Shown in pieces: positions 43,401 through 51,528 of a DNA stretch of 64,000 nucleotides (the stretch's first letter is position 1; each line of letters begins with the position of its first letter). Source of the stretch: Paenibacillus_AR mesotrionivorans (GTDB lineage Bacteria; Bacillota; Bacilli; Paenibacillales; NBRC-103111); the NCBI RefSeq assembly GCF_046098205.1, contig NZ_JBJURJ010000028.1:1-64000 (forward strand), in the 5' to 3' direction. The position numbers and the translations under genes were made by a program. The notes under the pieces were generated by a model. That model searched no databases, was not told the DNA's origin, and was given only the letters and a program-made list of their open reading frames with translations.

Positions 43401-44053
43401 AGTTCCTTGAACTTCACGGCCTTGCGGGACTGCTCCTGCAGCGGGGCAATCTGGTCCTCCAGCTCGGACACCAGGTCATGGATCCGCAGCAGATTCTGCT
43501 CGGTATCCGAGAGCTTGCGCTCCGCCTCTTTTTTGCGGGATTTATATTTGACAATGCCGGAGGCCTCTTCAAAGATCCCTCTGCGGTCCTCCGACTTGGT
43601 ACTCAGAATTTCCTCAATCCGGCCCTGGCCGATAATGGAATAAGCTTCCTTGCCGATGCCTGTATCCATAAACAGCTCGGTGATATCCTTCAGACGGCAG
43701 GACTGCTTGTTAATGAGATATTCGCTGTCCCCGTTCCGGTGCACCCGCCGGGTAACCGTAACCTCGCTGTAGTCCAGGGGCAGCGCCCGGTCCTCATTGT
43801 CCAGAGTCAGCGACACCTCGCTGAAGTTCACAGCCTTGCGGCCATCGCTTCCGGCAAAAATAACATCCTCCATCTTCCCGCCGCGGAGCGACTTGGCGCT
43901 CTGTTCCCCCAGCACCCAGCGGATGCCGTCGGAAATATTGCTTTTACCGCTGCCGTTGGGTCCGACTACCGCAGTAATGCCACGGACAAACTCCAGCTCC
44001 GTTTTGTCCGCAAAGGACTTAAAGCCTGCCAATTCGATACGCTTCAAAAGCAT
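40472..44053 (-). CDS. smc: Chromosome segregation protein SMC
   Basis: Structural maintenance of chromosomes ATPase, 1193 residues, which with ScpA and ScpB compacts and segregates the chromosome. Walker A GPNGSGKS is at 31-38; two long coiled coils surround a hinge (about 510-670: GLRGIHGAIAELVKVP, DGFVGLAVNLVSF, GDVVNPGGSMTGGS); the ABC signature LLSGGERALTAIAL begins at ~1093 and Walker B FCVLDEVEAALDE at ~1118. Full length for bacterial SMC. The start follows GAGGTGAACG. It sits between rnc and ftsY. Confidence 0.97.
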   Translation of the reverse strand: MLLKRIELAGFKSFADKTELEFVRGITAVVGPNGSGKSNISDGIRWVLGEQSAKSLRGGKMEDVIFAGSDGRKAVNFSEVSLTLDNEDRALPLDYSEVTVTRRVHRNGDSEYLINKQSCRLKDITELFMDTGIGKEAYSIIGQGRIEEILSTKSEDRRGIFEEASGIVKYKSRKKEAERKLSDTEQNLLRIHDLVSELEDQIAPLQEQSRKAVKFKELKEVLKASEIAVYVHQIDQIYSQWSDTNAKMEGLKKEQLELATVVNAHDAQLETHRWETRRLDEELQKLQETLLALSEEFEKCEGQGEVLRERGKNLGANRLQMEQVTESQDKRLAERNAELTRIAAVMVDVKERLASARSALREEEEKLLAVAGGTKSDEEERLKGELLDTLNKMAQAKHEARYAEQQIESLAKRGGRLDEERARWKEELIQLERRKTALEEELSIVQKESEELRSQFLQLSQSMRERQGLLEELQGAVRKWEQKLDALTSRRDTMREMQNDYDGFMHGVKEVLKAKNRPMDGLRGIHGAIAELVKVPAQVELAMETALGGAMQHVVVENEANGREAIAFLKRKQLGRATFLPLDVIRARSVPDHEVRSISGMDGFVGLAVNLVSFAPAYADIVGSLLGNVIVAERLEDANRIAARCQYRYRVVTLEGDVVNPGGSMTGGSLQKKSSNLLGRQRQIEELDVEIKHSVGQLNELRRKAQVMKVDLVKDNERLEELRQAGEAKRGDEQRLLAEVAPLQKQWVHAKEQLELHAQDGDAVSLETDEFSLKRKHAQEQAAALEETEKELQTAIREAELVRKQSELAKEELVGALTELKVKVASIAQEQESLSGQEERMRSDVAVQTGELEQNRRMVAQLEREIALNEEELVKQRELLNHLSIKKRECTEQTDFKRASRAEWHRKLEEEENHTREQRNALKVVEESLHQTEVRMNRLDVELDNLLKKLGEEYELSYELAKARYPAPEDVPAAQAKVRELKREIHGLGEVNLGAIDEFARVSERYEFLSGQKKDLLDAKASLYQVIREMDEEMSKRFRATFEQIRSHFTVVFSKLFGGGRADLVLVDPAMPLDTGIEIIAQPPGKKTQNLQLLSGGERALTAIALLFAILHVKPVPFCVLDEVEAALDEANVARYAGYLREFSDVTQFIVVTHRKGTMEEADVLYGVTMEEGGVSKLVSVRLEELEEAAVSA

Positions 44054-44194
44054 GTTTTGCGTTCACCTCACAGCTATTGTAACATAACCCGCCCGGTTGA
44101 AAATAGGCACCCTTACCCGCTTCGCCCGGCCTTGCGGACAGCTTCACAGCACGCTGGAGGCCCTATCCCCCTCGCTTAAGGAACCGGCGCCACC

Positions 44195-44252
44195 TAGGGG
44201 CTGTCTTCAAACCCTCTTGAGGGCATCCCTCGGAGTTTGAAGACAGCCCCTA
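44195..44252. repeat. 18-bp perfect inverted repeat between rnc and smc
   Basis: TAGGGGCTGTCTTCAAAC (44195-44212) and its exact complement (44235-44252) flank a 22-nt loop that contains a smaller CCCTCTTGAGGG palindrome. No T tract follows, so it is not a normal terminator. The GGGGCTGTC start resembles ends of some insertion sequences, which hints at a miniature mobile remnant. Confidence 0.8.
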
Positions 44253-44274
44253 AAGCCAAAGGGATAGAAGGGAT

Positions 44275-44976
44275 TCAGGCATCCGCACCCTTGCCCAACT
44301 GAGACAAGGCCTTGGCCGCCGCCTCCTGCTCCGCTTCCTTCTTGGAGCGTCCGTTCCCTTGACCCAGCAGGCGCTCGTCCATCCAGACCTCAGCCAAAAA
44401 CTGCTTCTCATGGGCAGGCCCGCGCTCGTCCACAATCCGGTATTCCAAAGAAGCGCTGCCCTGCTGCTGCACCAGCTCCTGGAGCTGGGTTTTGTAATCC
44501 GCCATTTGGCTTTTACCTTCCCAGTAAATATGCGGGAACATATGGGCCCTCAGGAAGGTTTGAACCGCCGCCAGCCCCTGATCCAAGTACAAGGCCCCGA
44601 TAAATGCCTCAAACACGTCAGCCAGCAGAGCAGGGCGGGACCTCCCGCCGGTCATTTCCTCCCCTTTGCCCAGGAGCACAAAATCCCCAAAGCTTAAAGC
44701 CACCGCATGTGTCACCAGCGAAGGCTCACAGACAATGGAGGCCCTCTGCTTGGTCAGTTCTCCCTCGGAGCGCTCCGGGTACTTGGCGTACAGGAATTCC
44801 GATACGGTCAATTCCAATACCGCATCCCCAAGAAACTCCAGCCGTTCATTATCCTTGCTCACCGTCATGCGGTGTTCATTAACATAAGAAGAATGGGTAA
44901 AGGCCTGCCTCAGCAGCTCCTGATTGCGGAATGCCACTCCCAGCTGTTTTTCCAGTTTTCTCAAATCGCTTCCCAA
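44275..44976 (-). CDS. rnc: Ribonuclease III
   Basis: Double-strand-specific endoribonuclease, 233 residues, for rRNA and mRNA processing. The catalytic signature is in HSSYVNEHRM and ERLEFLGDAVLELTVSEFLY, with the second metal cluster in ALLADVFEAFIGALYLDQG. The C-terminal dsRNA-binding domain shows DYKTQLQELVQQQG and GNGRSKKEAEQEAAAKALSQLG. The start is a TTG at 44976, nine bases after GGGAGGG. It lies between fabF and smc. Confidence 0.96.
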   Translation of the reverse strand: MGSDLRKLEKQLGVAFRNQELLRQAFTHSSYVNEHRMTVSKDNERLEFLGDAVLELTVSEFLYAKYPERSEGELTKQRASIVCEPSLVTHAVALSFGDFVLLGKGEEMTGGRSRPALLADVFEAFIGALYLDQGLAAVQTFLRAHMFPHIYWEGKSQMADYKTQLQELVQQQGSASLEYRIVDERGPAHEKQFLAEVWMDERLLGQGNGRSKKEAEQEAAAKALSQLGKGADA

Positions 44977-45089
44977 GATTATTCCCTCCCCGGTTCAATG
45001 AAAACGCAAGCGGAGTTGAGCCGCCTTGCAGCCCCCCGCTTGCGTGTTCGCGAACCCGTATCTCATGCAGCACGCCGTAGGGCGGGTGC

Positions 45090-46334
45090 TTATGCTTCGT
45101 ATTTCTTCAAAATAATAGTGGCATTATGTCCGCCGAAGCCGAAGGAATTGGACATGGCCGCCTTCACCTCCGCCTTGCGGGGGGTGTTGGGCACATAGTC
45201 CAGATCACAATCCTCATCCGGGTTGTCCAGATTAATGGTGGGCGGAATCATGCCGTTCTTCAGGGTCAAGGCAATAATGACGGCTTCCACACCGCCTGCC
45301 GCCCCCAGTAAATGCCCGGTCATGGATTTGGTGGAGCTGACCGGAACCTTATAGGCATAGTCGCCGAACACGGTCTTCACTGCAGCCGTCTCCGCCTTAT
45401 CGCCAGCTCCGGTGGAGGTGCCGTGGGCGTTGATATACCCGATGTCCTCCGGTGTCATTCCCGCACTGCGCAGGGCATGCTTCATGCACCGTGCCGCACC
45501 TTCGCCGCCCGGAGCAGGATCGGTCATATGGTGCGCATCCGCGCTCATTCCGTAACCCACCACTTCCGCATAAATCCGGGCGCCGCGCTTCATCGCATGC
45601 TCCAGGGATTCCAGCACCAGAATGCCGGAACCCTCTCCCATCACAAAACCGTCCCGGTCCTTGTCAAAGGGCCGGCTGGCCTTCTCGGGTTCATCATTGC
45701 GGGTGGACATGGCCCGCAGTGCGCAGAAGCCTGCCATCCCCATAGGAACGATAGTCGCTTCGGCACCGCCGCAAATCATGACATCCGCCTCGCCGTCCCG
45801 GATCAGCCGGAAGGAGTCTCCGATGGAGTGCGTTCCCGTGGCACACGCAGTAACGGCTGTGCTGTTGGGGCCTTTGGCTCCGGTCAGCATGGAAATCTGT
45901 CCGGAGGCCATGTTGGCAATCATCATCGGGATAAAAAACGGGCTGACCCGCTTGGGGCCCTTTTCCATCAGAATGGTATGCTGCTCTTCCCAGGTTTGAA
46001 GGCCGCCGATGCCGGAGCCCACATACACGCCTACCCGCTCGGGATCTGCATTCTCGCCGATGGAAATTCCTGCATCCTTCAGCGCAGCCTGGCTGGTCAC
46101 AACGGCAAATTGCACGAAGCGGTCCATCTTGCGGGCTTCCTTGCGGTCCAGATAATCCTCCGGGTTAAAATCCTTAATGGAAGCGGCGATTTTCGTCGGA
46201 TAATCACTGACATCCATACTCTCCACAAGGGACACGCCCGACTTGCCTTCCAGCAAATTGCCCCAGAAGGTGTCCAGTTCGCGGCCCAATGAAGTCATTA
46301 CGCCCATTCCGGTCACTACAACTCGTTGCGTCAA
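45090..46334 (-). CDS. fabF: Beta-ketoacyl-ACP synthase II
   Basis: Elongating condensing enzyme of fatty acid synthesis, 414 residues. The Cys-His-His triad is C164 in VTACATGTHSIGD, His in NAHGTSTGAGDKAE and His in TKSMTGHLLGAAGG. The start is a TTG at 46334 with GAGGTGA 6 nt upstream. In B. subtilis fabF is elsewhere with fabHA; here it sits between acpP and rnc in the FapR-headed operon. A 175-bp spacer with an 11-bp hairpin separates it from acpP. Confidence 0.96.
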   Translation of the reverse strand: MTQRVVVTGMGVMTSLGRELDTFWGNLLEGKSGVSLVESMDVSDYPTKIAASIKDFNPEDYLDRKEARKMDRFVQFAVVTSQAALKDAGISIGENADPERVGVYVGSGIGGLQTWEEQHTILMEKGPKRVSPFFIPMMIANMASGQISMLTGAKGPNSTAVTACATGTHSIGDSFRLIRDGEADVMICGGAEATIVPMGMAGFCALRAMSTRNDEPEKASRPFDKDRDGFVMGEGSGILVLESLEHAMKRGARIYAEVVGYGMSADAHHMTDPAPGGEGAARCMKHALRSAGMTPEDIGYINAHGTSTGAGDKAETAAVKTVFGDYAYKVPVSSTKSMTGHLLGAAGGVEAVIIALTLKNGMIPPTINLDNPDEDCDLDYVPNTPRKAEVKAAMSNSFGFGGHNATIILKKYEA

Positions 46335-46467
46335 CTTCTATCACCTCGGTATCCAAACGTTATGGTCAAAAACAGGACAAGCCTCATCTATATGGAACCC
46401 CATCCCGTCCGGAGGGGCCGTTGCTGCATCCAGTAGCGCTTTTTGGCGCGGGGTAAACCAACGAGGA

Positions 46468-46501
46468 CAAGTCCCGTTGTCATAATAACAAACGGGACTT
46501 G
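46468..46501. other. 11-bp hairpin between acpP and fabF
   Basis: CAAGTCCCGTT (46468-46478) and AACGGGACTTG (46491-46501) are perfect inverted repeats with a 12-nt AT-rich loop, 10 bp after the acpP stop. No T run follows on the minus strand, so it may protect the abundant acpP mRNA 3' end or partly attenuate fabF. Confidence 0.65.
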
Positions 46502-46510
46502 GTGCTCATC

Positions 46511-46744
46511 TTACGCATGAGATTTTATGTAATTCACTACTTCTCCCACAGACGTAATCTTTTCTGCATCCTCATCGGAAATTTCAAGATCGAACTCGTC
46601 TTCGAGTTCCATCACTAATTCTACTACGTCGAGAGAATCAGCGCCCAGGTCATCTTTAAAAGAAGCTTCCAGGGTGACTTCTGCTTCATCCACCCCTAAG
46701 CGGTCGACGACGATTCGTGTTACACGCTCCAAGATATCGGACAT
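46511..46744 (-). CDS. acpP: Acyl carrier protein
   Basis: A 77-residue acidic carrier of fatty acyl intermediates. The phosphopantetheine attachment site is S37 in DLGADSLDVVELVMELE. GAGGAGG precedes the ATG at 46744; the GTG three codons upstream overlaps the ribosome site. It follows fabG and precedes fabF. Standard length and helix layout for bacterial ACP. Confidence 0.97.
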   Translation of the reverse strand: MSDILERVTRIVVDRLGVDEAEVTLEASFKDDLGADSLDVVELVMELEDEFDLEISDEDAEKITSVGEVVNYIKSHA

Positions 46745-46821
46745 CCGGTTCACCTCCTCTTTGGTATTATACGAGAATTAAAATCAAAATGCCATATCCC
46801 GCGGCAAAATATGTAGGGGTA

Positions 46822-47565
46822 TCAACCCATGTACATGCCGCCGTCCACATGGAGGGTCTGCCCGGTGAGGTAAGACGCATCCTCCGAAGCGAGGAAGCGC
46901 ACCACACGGGCGATTTCCCCAGGCCCTCCCATTCGTCCAAGGGGGATCTGGGGAAGAAGGGCACCCTTCTGCTCGTCGGAGAGCTTATCCGTCATATCCG
47001 TGGCAATGAAGCCCGGAGCCACAGCATTGACGGTAATCCCGCGGCTGGCCAGCTCACGGGCCGAGGCCTTGGTCAAGCCGATGACCCCTGCTTTGGCTGC
47101 CACATAGTTGGCTTGGCCGGGATTGCCCAGGGCGCCTACCACCGAGGAAATATTGATAATTCTGCCGGAGCGCTGCTTCATCATCGGCCGGGTGACCGCT
47201 TTGATGCAGTTGAAGACACCCTTCAGGTTCGTGTTGATCACCTGGTCGAATTCCTCTTCCTTCATCCGCATAATCAGGTTGTCCCGGGTAATGCCGGCAT
47301 TATTCACCAGAATATCGATATGGCCGAAGGCCTCGATGGTCTGGCTGACCATCTGCTCCGCTTCTGCCGCATTTCCCACGTCCGCCTTGATGGTGATGGC
47401 ACGCCGGCCCATCCCTTCGATTTCGCGGGCAACGGCGGCTGCCGCCTCCTCGCTGCCTGCGTAGTTGACAGCCACATCTGCGCCCGCCGCCGCCAGCTCC
47501 AGGGCAATGGCCCGGCCGATGCCCCGGGACGCCCCGGTGACAAGGGCTGTTTTACCGGATAGCAT
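46822..47565 (-). CDS. fabG: 3-oxoacyl-ACP reductase
   Basis: NADPH-dependent reductase of the fatty acid cycle, 247 residues. Cofactor loop TGASRGIGRAIALEL, NNAGITRDNL, the Ser-Tyr-Lys triad in INISSVVGALGNPGQANYVAAKAGV, and the C-terminal GMYMG are all as expected for FabG. TAGGAGGGATCGCTT precedes the ATG. It lies between fabD and acpP, which together with the operon distinguishes it from general SDR enzymes. Confidence 0.96.
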   Translation of the reverse strand: MLSGKTALVTGASRGIGRAIALELAAAGADVAVNYAGSEEAAAAVAREIEGMGRRAITIKADVGNAAEAEQMVSQTIEAFGHIDILVNNAGITRDNLIMRMKEEEFDQVINTNLKGVFNCIKAVTRPMMKQRSGRIINISSVVGALGNPGQANYVAAKAGVIGLTKASARELASRGITVNAVAPGFIATDMTDKLSDEQKGALLPQIPLGRMGGPGEIARVVRFLASEDASYLTGQTLHVDGGMYMG

Positions 47566-47584
47566 AAGCGATCCCTCCTAAGAG

Positions 47585-47659
47585 TTTTTGCGCCAGCAAA
47601 AACTGGCTTCGTAAGCATATACTTGAGGTTTTGCGCCAGCAAAAACTGGCTTCATAAGC
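47585..47659. repeat. Two direct copies of a TTTTTGC-GCCA-GCAAAAA hairpin element
   Basis: Copies at 47585-47616 and 47629-47659 share GCGCCAGCAAAAACTGGCTTC and TAAGC, differing at few positions. Each contains a TTTTTGC / GCAAAAA hairpin with a GCCA loop. A related element, TTTTTTGCTCCAGCAAAAAA, lies at about 20213-20232 next to the aroA start. They occupy the fabD-fabG spacer. Confidence 0.85.
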
Positions 47660-47660
47660 T

Positions 47661-48587
47661 TTACAATGAAAATGCGTTGACCGCTTCCAGGCTGTTCAGG
47701 GAATAGACGGCAACACTCTTGTCCGTCTTCTTGATCAGTCCCGCCAGCACACTGCCGGAGCCGATCTCGATGAAGGTATCCACACCCTGGCCGATCAGCC
47801 AGGTCACAGTATCCTCCCACAGGACGGGGGAATACACCTGCTCCACCAGCAGCCTGCGGATTTCCTCCGGCTCGGTTACCGGACGGGCGGTCACATTGGC
47901 CACCACCGGAACCTCTGCAGCCGCAACAGGAAGAGCGGCCAGCACTGCGGCCAGCTTCTCCGCAGCAGGCTTCATCAGCGAGGAGTGGAAAGGACCGCTA
48001 ACCTCCAGCGGAATCACCCGCTTGGCTCCGGCCTCCTTGCCCCGTTCCGCTACGGCAGCCACTCCTTCTTTGGTGCCGGAGACTACAATCTGTCCCGGAC
48101 AATTCAGGTTGGCCAGCTCCACGGCTCCTACCGAGCTGCTGACTTCTGCACACAGAGCAGCCAGCTCCTGGCGGCCTGCGCCCAGCGTTGCCGCCATAGC
48201 GCCTTGTCCCCCCGGTACAGCCTGCTCCATGAGCAGACCGCGTGCCCGGACCGTACGGATGGCGTCCTCAAAGCTCAGCGCTCCAGCAACCGCAAGCGCG
48301 CTATATTCACCCAGGCTGTGCCCGGCCACATAATCGGGGCGGATGCCTTTTTCCCGGAACACCTGATACAAGGCCAGACTGGTGGCCACCAGAGCAGGCT
48401 GGGTATTAGCGGTTTGCTTCAACTGCTCCTCGGGACCGCCGAATACCAGCTCCGTTAACGGGAAACCCAGCACCCGGTCAGCCAGCTCAAACACCTCTTT
48501 TGCCCCGGCATGGGCTTCATACGCGTCCTTGCCCATCCCAACGGCCTGGGCTCCCTGGCCGGGAAATACAAATGCGATCTTACCCAT
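47661..48587 (-). CDS. fabD: Malonyl-CoA:ACP transacylase
   Basis: Loads malonyl groups on ACP, 308 residues. The N-terminal FVFPGQGAQ, the nucleophile S91 in AGHSLGEYSAL, the Arg in TVRARGLLM, and the His in SGPFHSSLM are all present, with the C-terminal EIGSGSVLAGL. AGGAGTGGGGATA precedes the ATG at 48587; the frame continues three codons upstream. It lies between fabH and fabG. Confidence 0.96.
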   Translation of the reverse strand: MGKIAFVFPGQGAQAVGMGKDAYEAHAGAKEVFELADRVLGFPLTELVFGGPEEQLKQTANTQPALVATSLALYQVFREKGIRPDYVAGHSLGEYSALAVAGALSFEDAIRTVRARGLLMEQAVPGGQGAMAATLGAGRQELAALCAEVSSSVGAVELANLNCPGQIVVSGTKEGVAAVAERGKEAGAKRVIPLEVSGPFHSSLMKPAAEKLAAVLAALPVAAAEVPVVANVTARPVTEPEEIRRLLVEQVYSPVLWEDTVTWLIGQGVDTFIEIGSGSVLAGLIKKTDKSVAVYSLNSLEAVNAFSL

Positions 48588-48625
48588 TATCCCCACTCCT
48601 CAAAAATCAAAATCGTTAGTCTTCG

Positions 48626-48755
48626 TTTCCGGGGGCTCCCCCAAAAGTAATCGGAATAAGCTTCAGAGCTTCGCTTCACTTTTGGGGGGTTCTTTCCGGG
48701 GGCTCCCCCAAAAGTTTCGGCATCTGCTACAGAGCTTTGCGTCACTTTTGGGGGA
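48626..48755. repeat. Two copies of a ~63-bp hairpin repeat between fabH and fabD
   Basis: Copies at 48626-48690 and 48693-48755 both begin TTTCCGGGGGCTCCCCCAAA and end with CACTTTTGGGGG, so each folds as CCCCCAAAAGT / ACTTTTGGGGG. The copies are about 80 percent alike by eye. They form long stem-loops on the fab operon mRNA. Confidence 0.88.
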
Positions 48756-48760
48756 CCGTT

Positions 48761-49753
48761 TTACCAGCGGATCGCAGTGGCTCCCCAGGTCAAACCGCCG
48801 CCGAAGCCTACCAGCACGACGCAATCCCCCGGCTTGATCCGACCTTCCTCATCGGCCTCCGCCAGCGCCAGCGGAATGGAGGCGGCGGACACATTGCCGT
48901 ATTTGTGCAGGTTGATCATGCACTTCTCCTCCGGCAGGTTCAGCCGGTGCACAGCAGATTGAATGATCCGGATATTAGCCTGGTGAGGCACCAGCAGATC
49001 AATATCGGACTTCTCCAACCCTGCTTTGCGCAGGACCTCCTCCGCCGCATTGCCCATAATGCGTACGGCAAACTTAAATACCTCGCTGCCGGCCATATAA
49101 ATGTAATGCTGTTTGTTGTCCACCGTGCTTTGGGATGAAGGCATCCGGGAGCCGCCGCCGGCCAGCTTCAGAAGCTCGCCGCCGGAGCCGTCTGCCCCCA
49201 GCTCGAAGGACAGGAAACCCCGTCCCTCCGGCACCTCGCCCAGCACCACTGCACCCGCGCCGTCGCCGAACAGGATACAGGTATTGCGGTCGGTATAATC
49301 GGTAATTTTGGACAGACATTCCGCGCCGATCACCAACGCATTCTTGTACATGCCGGTGGCGATGAAGTTGGAGGCGCTGGCAAGGCCGTAGATAAAGCCG
49401 GAGCAGGCGGCAGACAGGTCAAAAGCCGCCGCTTTCTTCGCACCCAGACGGTTCTGGAGAATACAGGCCGTCGACGGAAATGCAGAGTCCGGGGTTATGG
49501 TAGCCACGAGAATCAAATCCAGATCCTCCGGGGCAAGATTGGCTTTTTTCAGGGCAATCAGGGCTGCCTCATAGGCCAGATCGGAGGAGGCCTGATCCTC
49601 CCGTGCGATATGGCGCTCCTTCATGCCGGTGCGGGTGACGATCCACTCGTCGTTGGTTTCGACCATTTTTTCCAGGTCGGCATTGGTGAGGATCCTCTCC
49701 GGCACATACTTGCCTGTGCTGAGAATCCCGACAGACTTCATATTCATCATCAT
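48761..49753 (-). CDS. fabH: Beta-ketoacyl-ACP synthase III
   Basis: Starts fatty acid synthesis by condensing acyl-CoA with malonyl-ACP, 330 residues. The triad is C117 in FDLSAACSGF, His in LVPHQANIRII and Asn in HKYGNVSAASIP. Three consecutive ATG codons (49753, 49750, 49747) and a fourth two codons on follow AAGGGAG, so the exact start is open. The first two overlap the plsX stop codon. In Bacillus subtilis fabH is outside this operon. Branched-chain starter preference is likely for a Firmicute but not visible here. Confidence 0.96.
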   Translation of the reverse strand: MMMNMKSVGILSTGKYVPERILTNADLEKMVETNDEWIVTRTGMKERHIAREDQASSDLAYEAALIALKKANLAPEDLDLILVATITPDSAFPSTACILQNRLGAKKAAAFDLSAACSGFIYGLASASNFIATGMYKNALVIGAECLSKITDYTDRNTCILFGDGAGAVVLGEVPEGRGFLSFELGADGSGGELLKLAGGGSRMPSSQSTVDNKQHYIYMAGSEVFKFAVRIMGNAAEEVLRKAGLEKSDIDLLVPHQANIRIIQSAVHRLNLPEEKCMINLHKYGNVSAASIPLALAEADEEGRIKPGDCVVLVGFGGGLTWGATAIRW

Positions 49754-50748
49754 TCTGCTCCCTTCCTGCTGGCGATCTCTGCTGAAATGGCGCCTACCAG
49801 GTTATGTTCCAGAGCCAGCCGCGTCTGGCGGACCCCGTTCTTCACAGCCAGCGCATCGGAGGAACCGTGGCTTTTCATCACCAGCCCTTTAAGCCCCAGC
49901 AGCGGTGCGCCGCCATGTTCCTTGTAATCCAGTTTCTTCTTGAAGCTGCTTAAGCCCGGCTTCAGCACCGCTGCCGCCAGCTTGCTCAAGAAGGACTTGG
50001 TGAACTCCTCCTTCAGCACGGAAAAAATGGCCCCTGCCGTTCCTTCCAGCGACTTCAGCAGGATATTGCCCACAAAGCCGTCGCAAACCAGCACATCACA
50101 ATCTGCGCGGAGCACATCCCGGGCCTCCACGTTGCCCACAAAATGGATGGGCGCATTCTCCAACAGAGGATAAGCCGCTTTGGTCAGCTCATTGCCCTTG
50201 GCCGCTTCGGTGCCTACATTCAGAAGGCCGACCCGCGGCTTCGCCACACCATGGACCGCCTTGCGGTACAAACTGCCCATAATGGCATACTGCAGCAGGT
50301 TTTCGGGAGTCGCGTCCATGTTGGCGCCCAGATCCAGGGCAAGCACACCCTTGCCGTCCAAGGTAGGGATCATCGGTGCCAAAGCAGGGCGCTCAATGCC
50401 TTCCATACGTCCCACAATCAGCAGGCCTGTGGCCATAAGCGCTCCGGTATTGCCCGCCGAAATCATGGCGTCCGCTTCATTTTCCTTCACCAGCCGGCCG
50501 GCCACCACCATGGAGGAATCCTTTTTACGGCGCACGGCCTTCACCGGCTCATCCTCCGCCTCCACCACCTCAGAAGCATGCCGGATGCTCAGGTTGGAGG
50601 GCATCTCCGGCAGCAGGGAACGGATGGTGTCCTCCGGACCCACCAGAATAATCGACGTATCCGGCCATTCCTTGGCCGCTGCAAGCGCCCCCTCCACCAC
50701 TGCCTTGGGAGCATGGTCCCCGCCCATGGCATCAATTGCGATCCGCAT
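49750..50748 (-). CDS. plsX: Phosphate acyltransferase PlsX
   Basis: Makes acyl-phosphate from acyl-ACP for phospholipid synthesis, 332 residues. Typical segments are RIAIDAMGGDHAP, RRKKDSSMVVA, MISAGNTGALMA, GVLALDLGANMDATPENLLQYAIMGS, RVGLLNVGTE and CDGFVGNILLKSLEG. The ATG at 50748 has GGGGGA 7 nt upstream and lies inside the end of fapR (17-nt overlap), so translation of the two is coupled. Confidence 0.96.
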   Translation of the reverse strand: MRIAIDAMGGDHAPKAVVEGALAAAKEWPDTSIILVGPEDTIRSLLPEMPSNLSIRHASEVVEAEDEPVKAVRRKKDSSMVVAGRLVKENEADAMISAGNTGALMATGLLIVGRMEGIERPALAPMIPTLDGKGVLALDLGANMDATPENLLQYAIMGSLYRKAVHGVAKPRVGLLNVGTEAAKGNELTKAAYPLLENAPIHFVGNVEARDVLRADCDVLVCDGFVGNILLKSLEGTAGAIFSVLKEEFTKSFLSKLAAAVLKPGLSSFKKKLDYKEHGGAPLLGLKGLVMKSHGSSDALAVKNGVRQTRLALEHNLVGAISAEIASRKGAE

Positions 50749-51361
50749 CCCGTAATCCCCCTTCATCCGTTTCCCCCGGTATGGCAATCGGCATGGCTTC
50801 CTCCGACTGACGTTCTTTATAGGAATGATAAATCAGAAACCGACCCTCAAACACCAGATCGTCCTGCACGTAGCTTTTGACCTCCACCCGCGCCTTTCCC
50901 TTGGACAGGGAGAGCACGTACGCCTTGGCGATAACCCGCTCCCCCAGCTTCACGGTCCGGATAAACCGGATGTCCGCGGATGCCGTTAAGGCGACCTCGT
51001 CATTAATAACCGCAACCGCCAGAGAGTTGGCCTGAGAAAAAATATGATGCCCCCGGGCAATCTGATTGCGCAAAAACACATGCTCCTCGCGGATTTCGAA
51101 CATGGAAATGCCGCTTTTGTCCAACTGCAGATCAATCACTTCACCGATGACCTCATCAGGCCCGATGGAACGCACCTGGTCATAGGATTGCTCGGCCATA
51201 GCCTTGATCCGCTCCCGCAGCTCCGGAATCCCCAGCTCCAGCCGGTCCAGCCGGATGGTCTGGATGCTGACATGAAAGGACTTCATCAGCTCCTCATCCG
51301 TCACAAACGGGTTTTCCTTTATCAATATCGCCAGCCTTTTCTGGCGCTCTCGCTTGGGCAT
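50732..51361 (-). CDS. fapR: Fatty acid and phospholipid biosynthesis regulator FapR
   Basis: Malonyl-CoA-sensing repressor, 209 residues. The N-terminal DeoR-like helix-turn-helix is ENPFVTDEELMKSFHVSIQTIRLDRLELGIPELRERIK, and the C-terminal hotdog domain has GHHIFSQANSLAVAVINDEVALTASADIRF (ligand tunnel) and KAYVLSLSKGKARVEVKS. It heads the fatty acid operon and should repress it through the operator at 51489-51505. Confidence 0.95.
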   Translation of the reverse strand: MPKRERQKRLAILIKENPFVTDEELMKSFHVSIQTIRLDRLELGIPELRERIKAMAEQSYDQVRSIGPDEVIGEVIDLQLDKSGISMFEIREEHVFLRNQIARGHHIFSQANSLAVAVINDEVALTASADIRFIRTVKLGERVIAKAYVLSLSKGKARVEVKSYVQDDLVFEGRFLIYHSYKERQSEEAMPIAIPGETDEGGLRDADRN

Positions 51362-51488
51362 CCGTACGATGGCGCAACACCGCCTTCTTTAACTTTCCAA
51401 TCCGCAACAGGTCTAATATTACATCTTTTTGGTACTGCTCGTCGAGTATTATCCACGGCATGCTGCGCCGGAGTTTTGCTATGTAGTT

Positions 51489-51511
51489 TTAATACCTGGT
51501 GCTAAATTGTA
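51489..51511 (-). promoter_or_regulatory. FapR operator and -10 box of the fab operon
   Basis: TTAGCACCAGGTATTAA (minus strand, 51505-51489) is a 17-bp imperfect palindrome close to the FapR consensus TTAGTACC-N-GGTACTAA-like site. It directly follows TACAAT (51511-51506), so it covers the expected start point about 140 bp upstream of fapR. This is the classical self-controlled FapR arrangement. Confidence 0.85.
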
Positions 51512-51528
51512 GTATAACGAATTATCCG

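Noticed and set aside
44195..44252. Rho-independent terminator between rnc and smc
   Set aside because: The stem is strong but no T tract follows on the minus strand, so intrinsic termination is unlikely.
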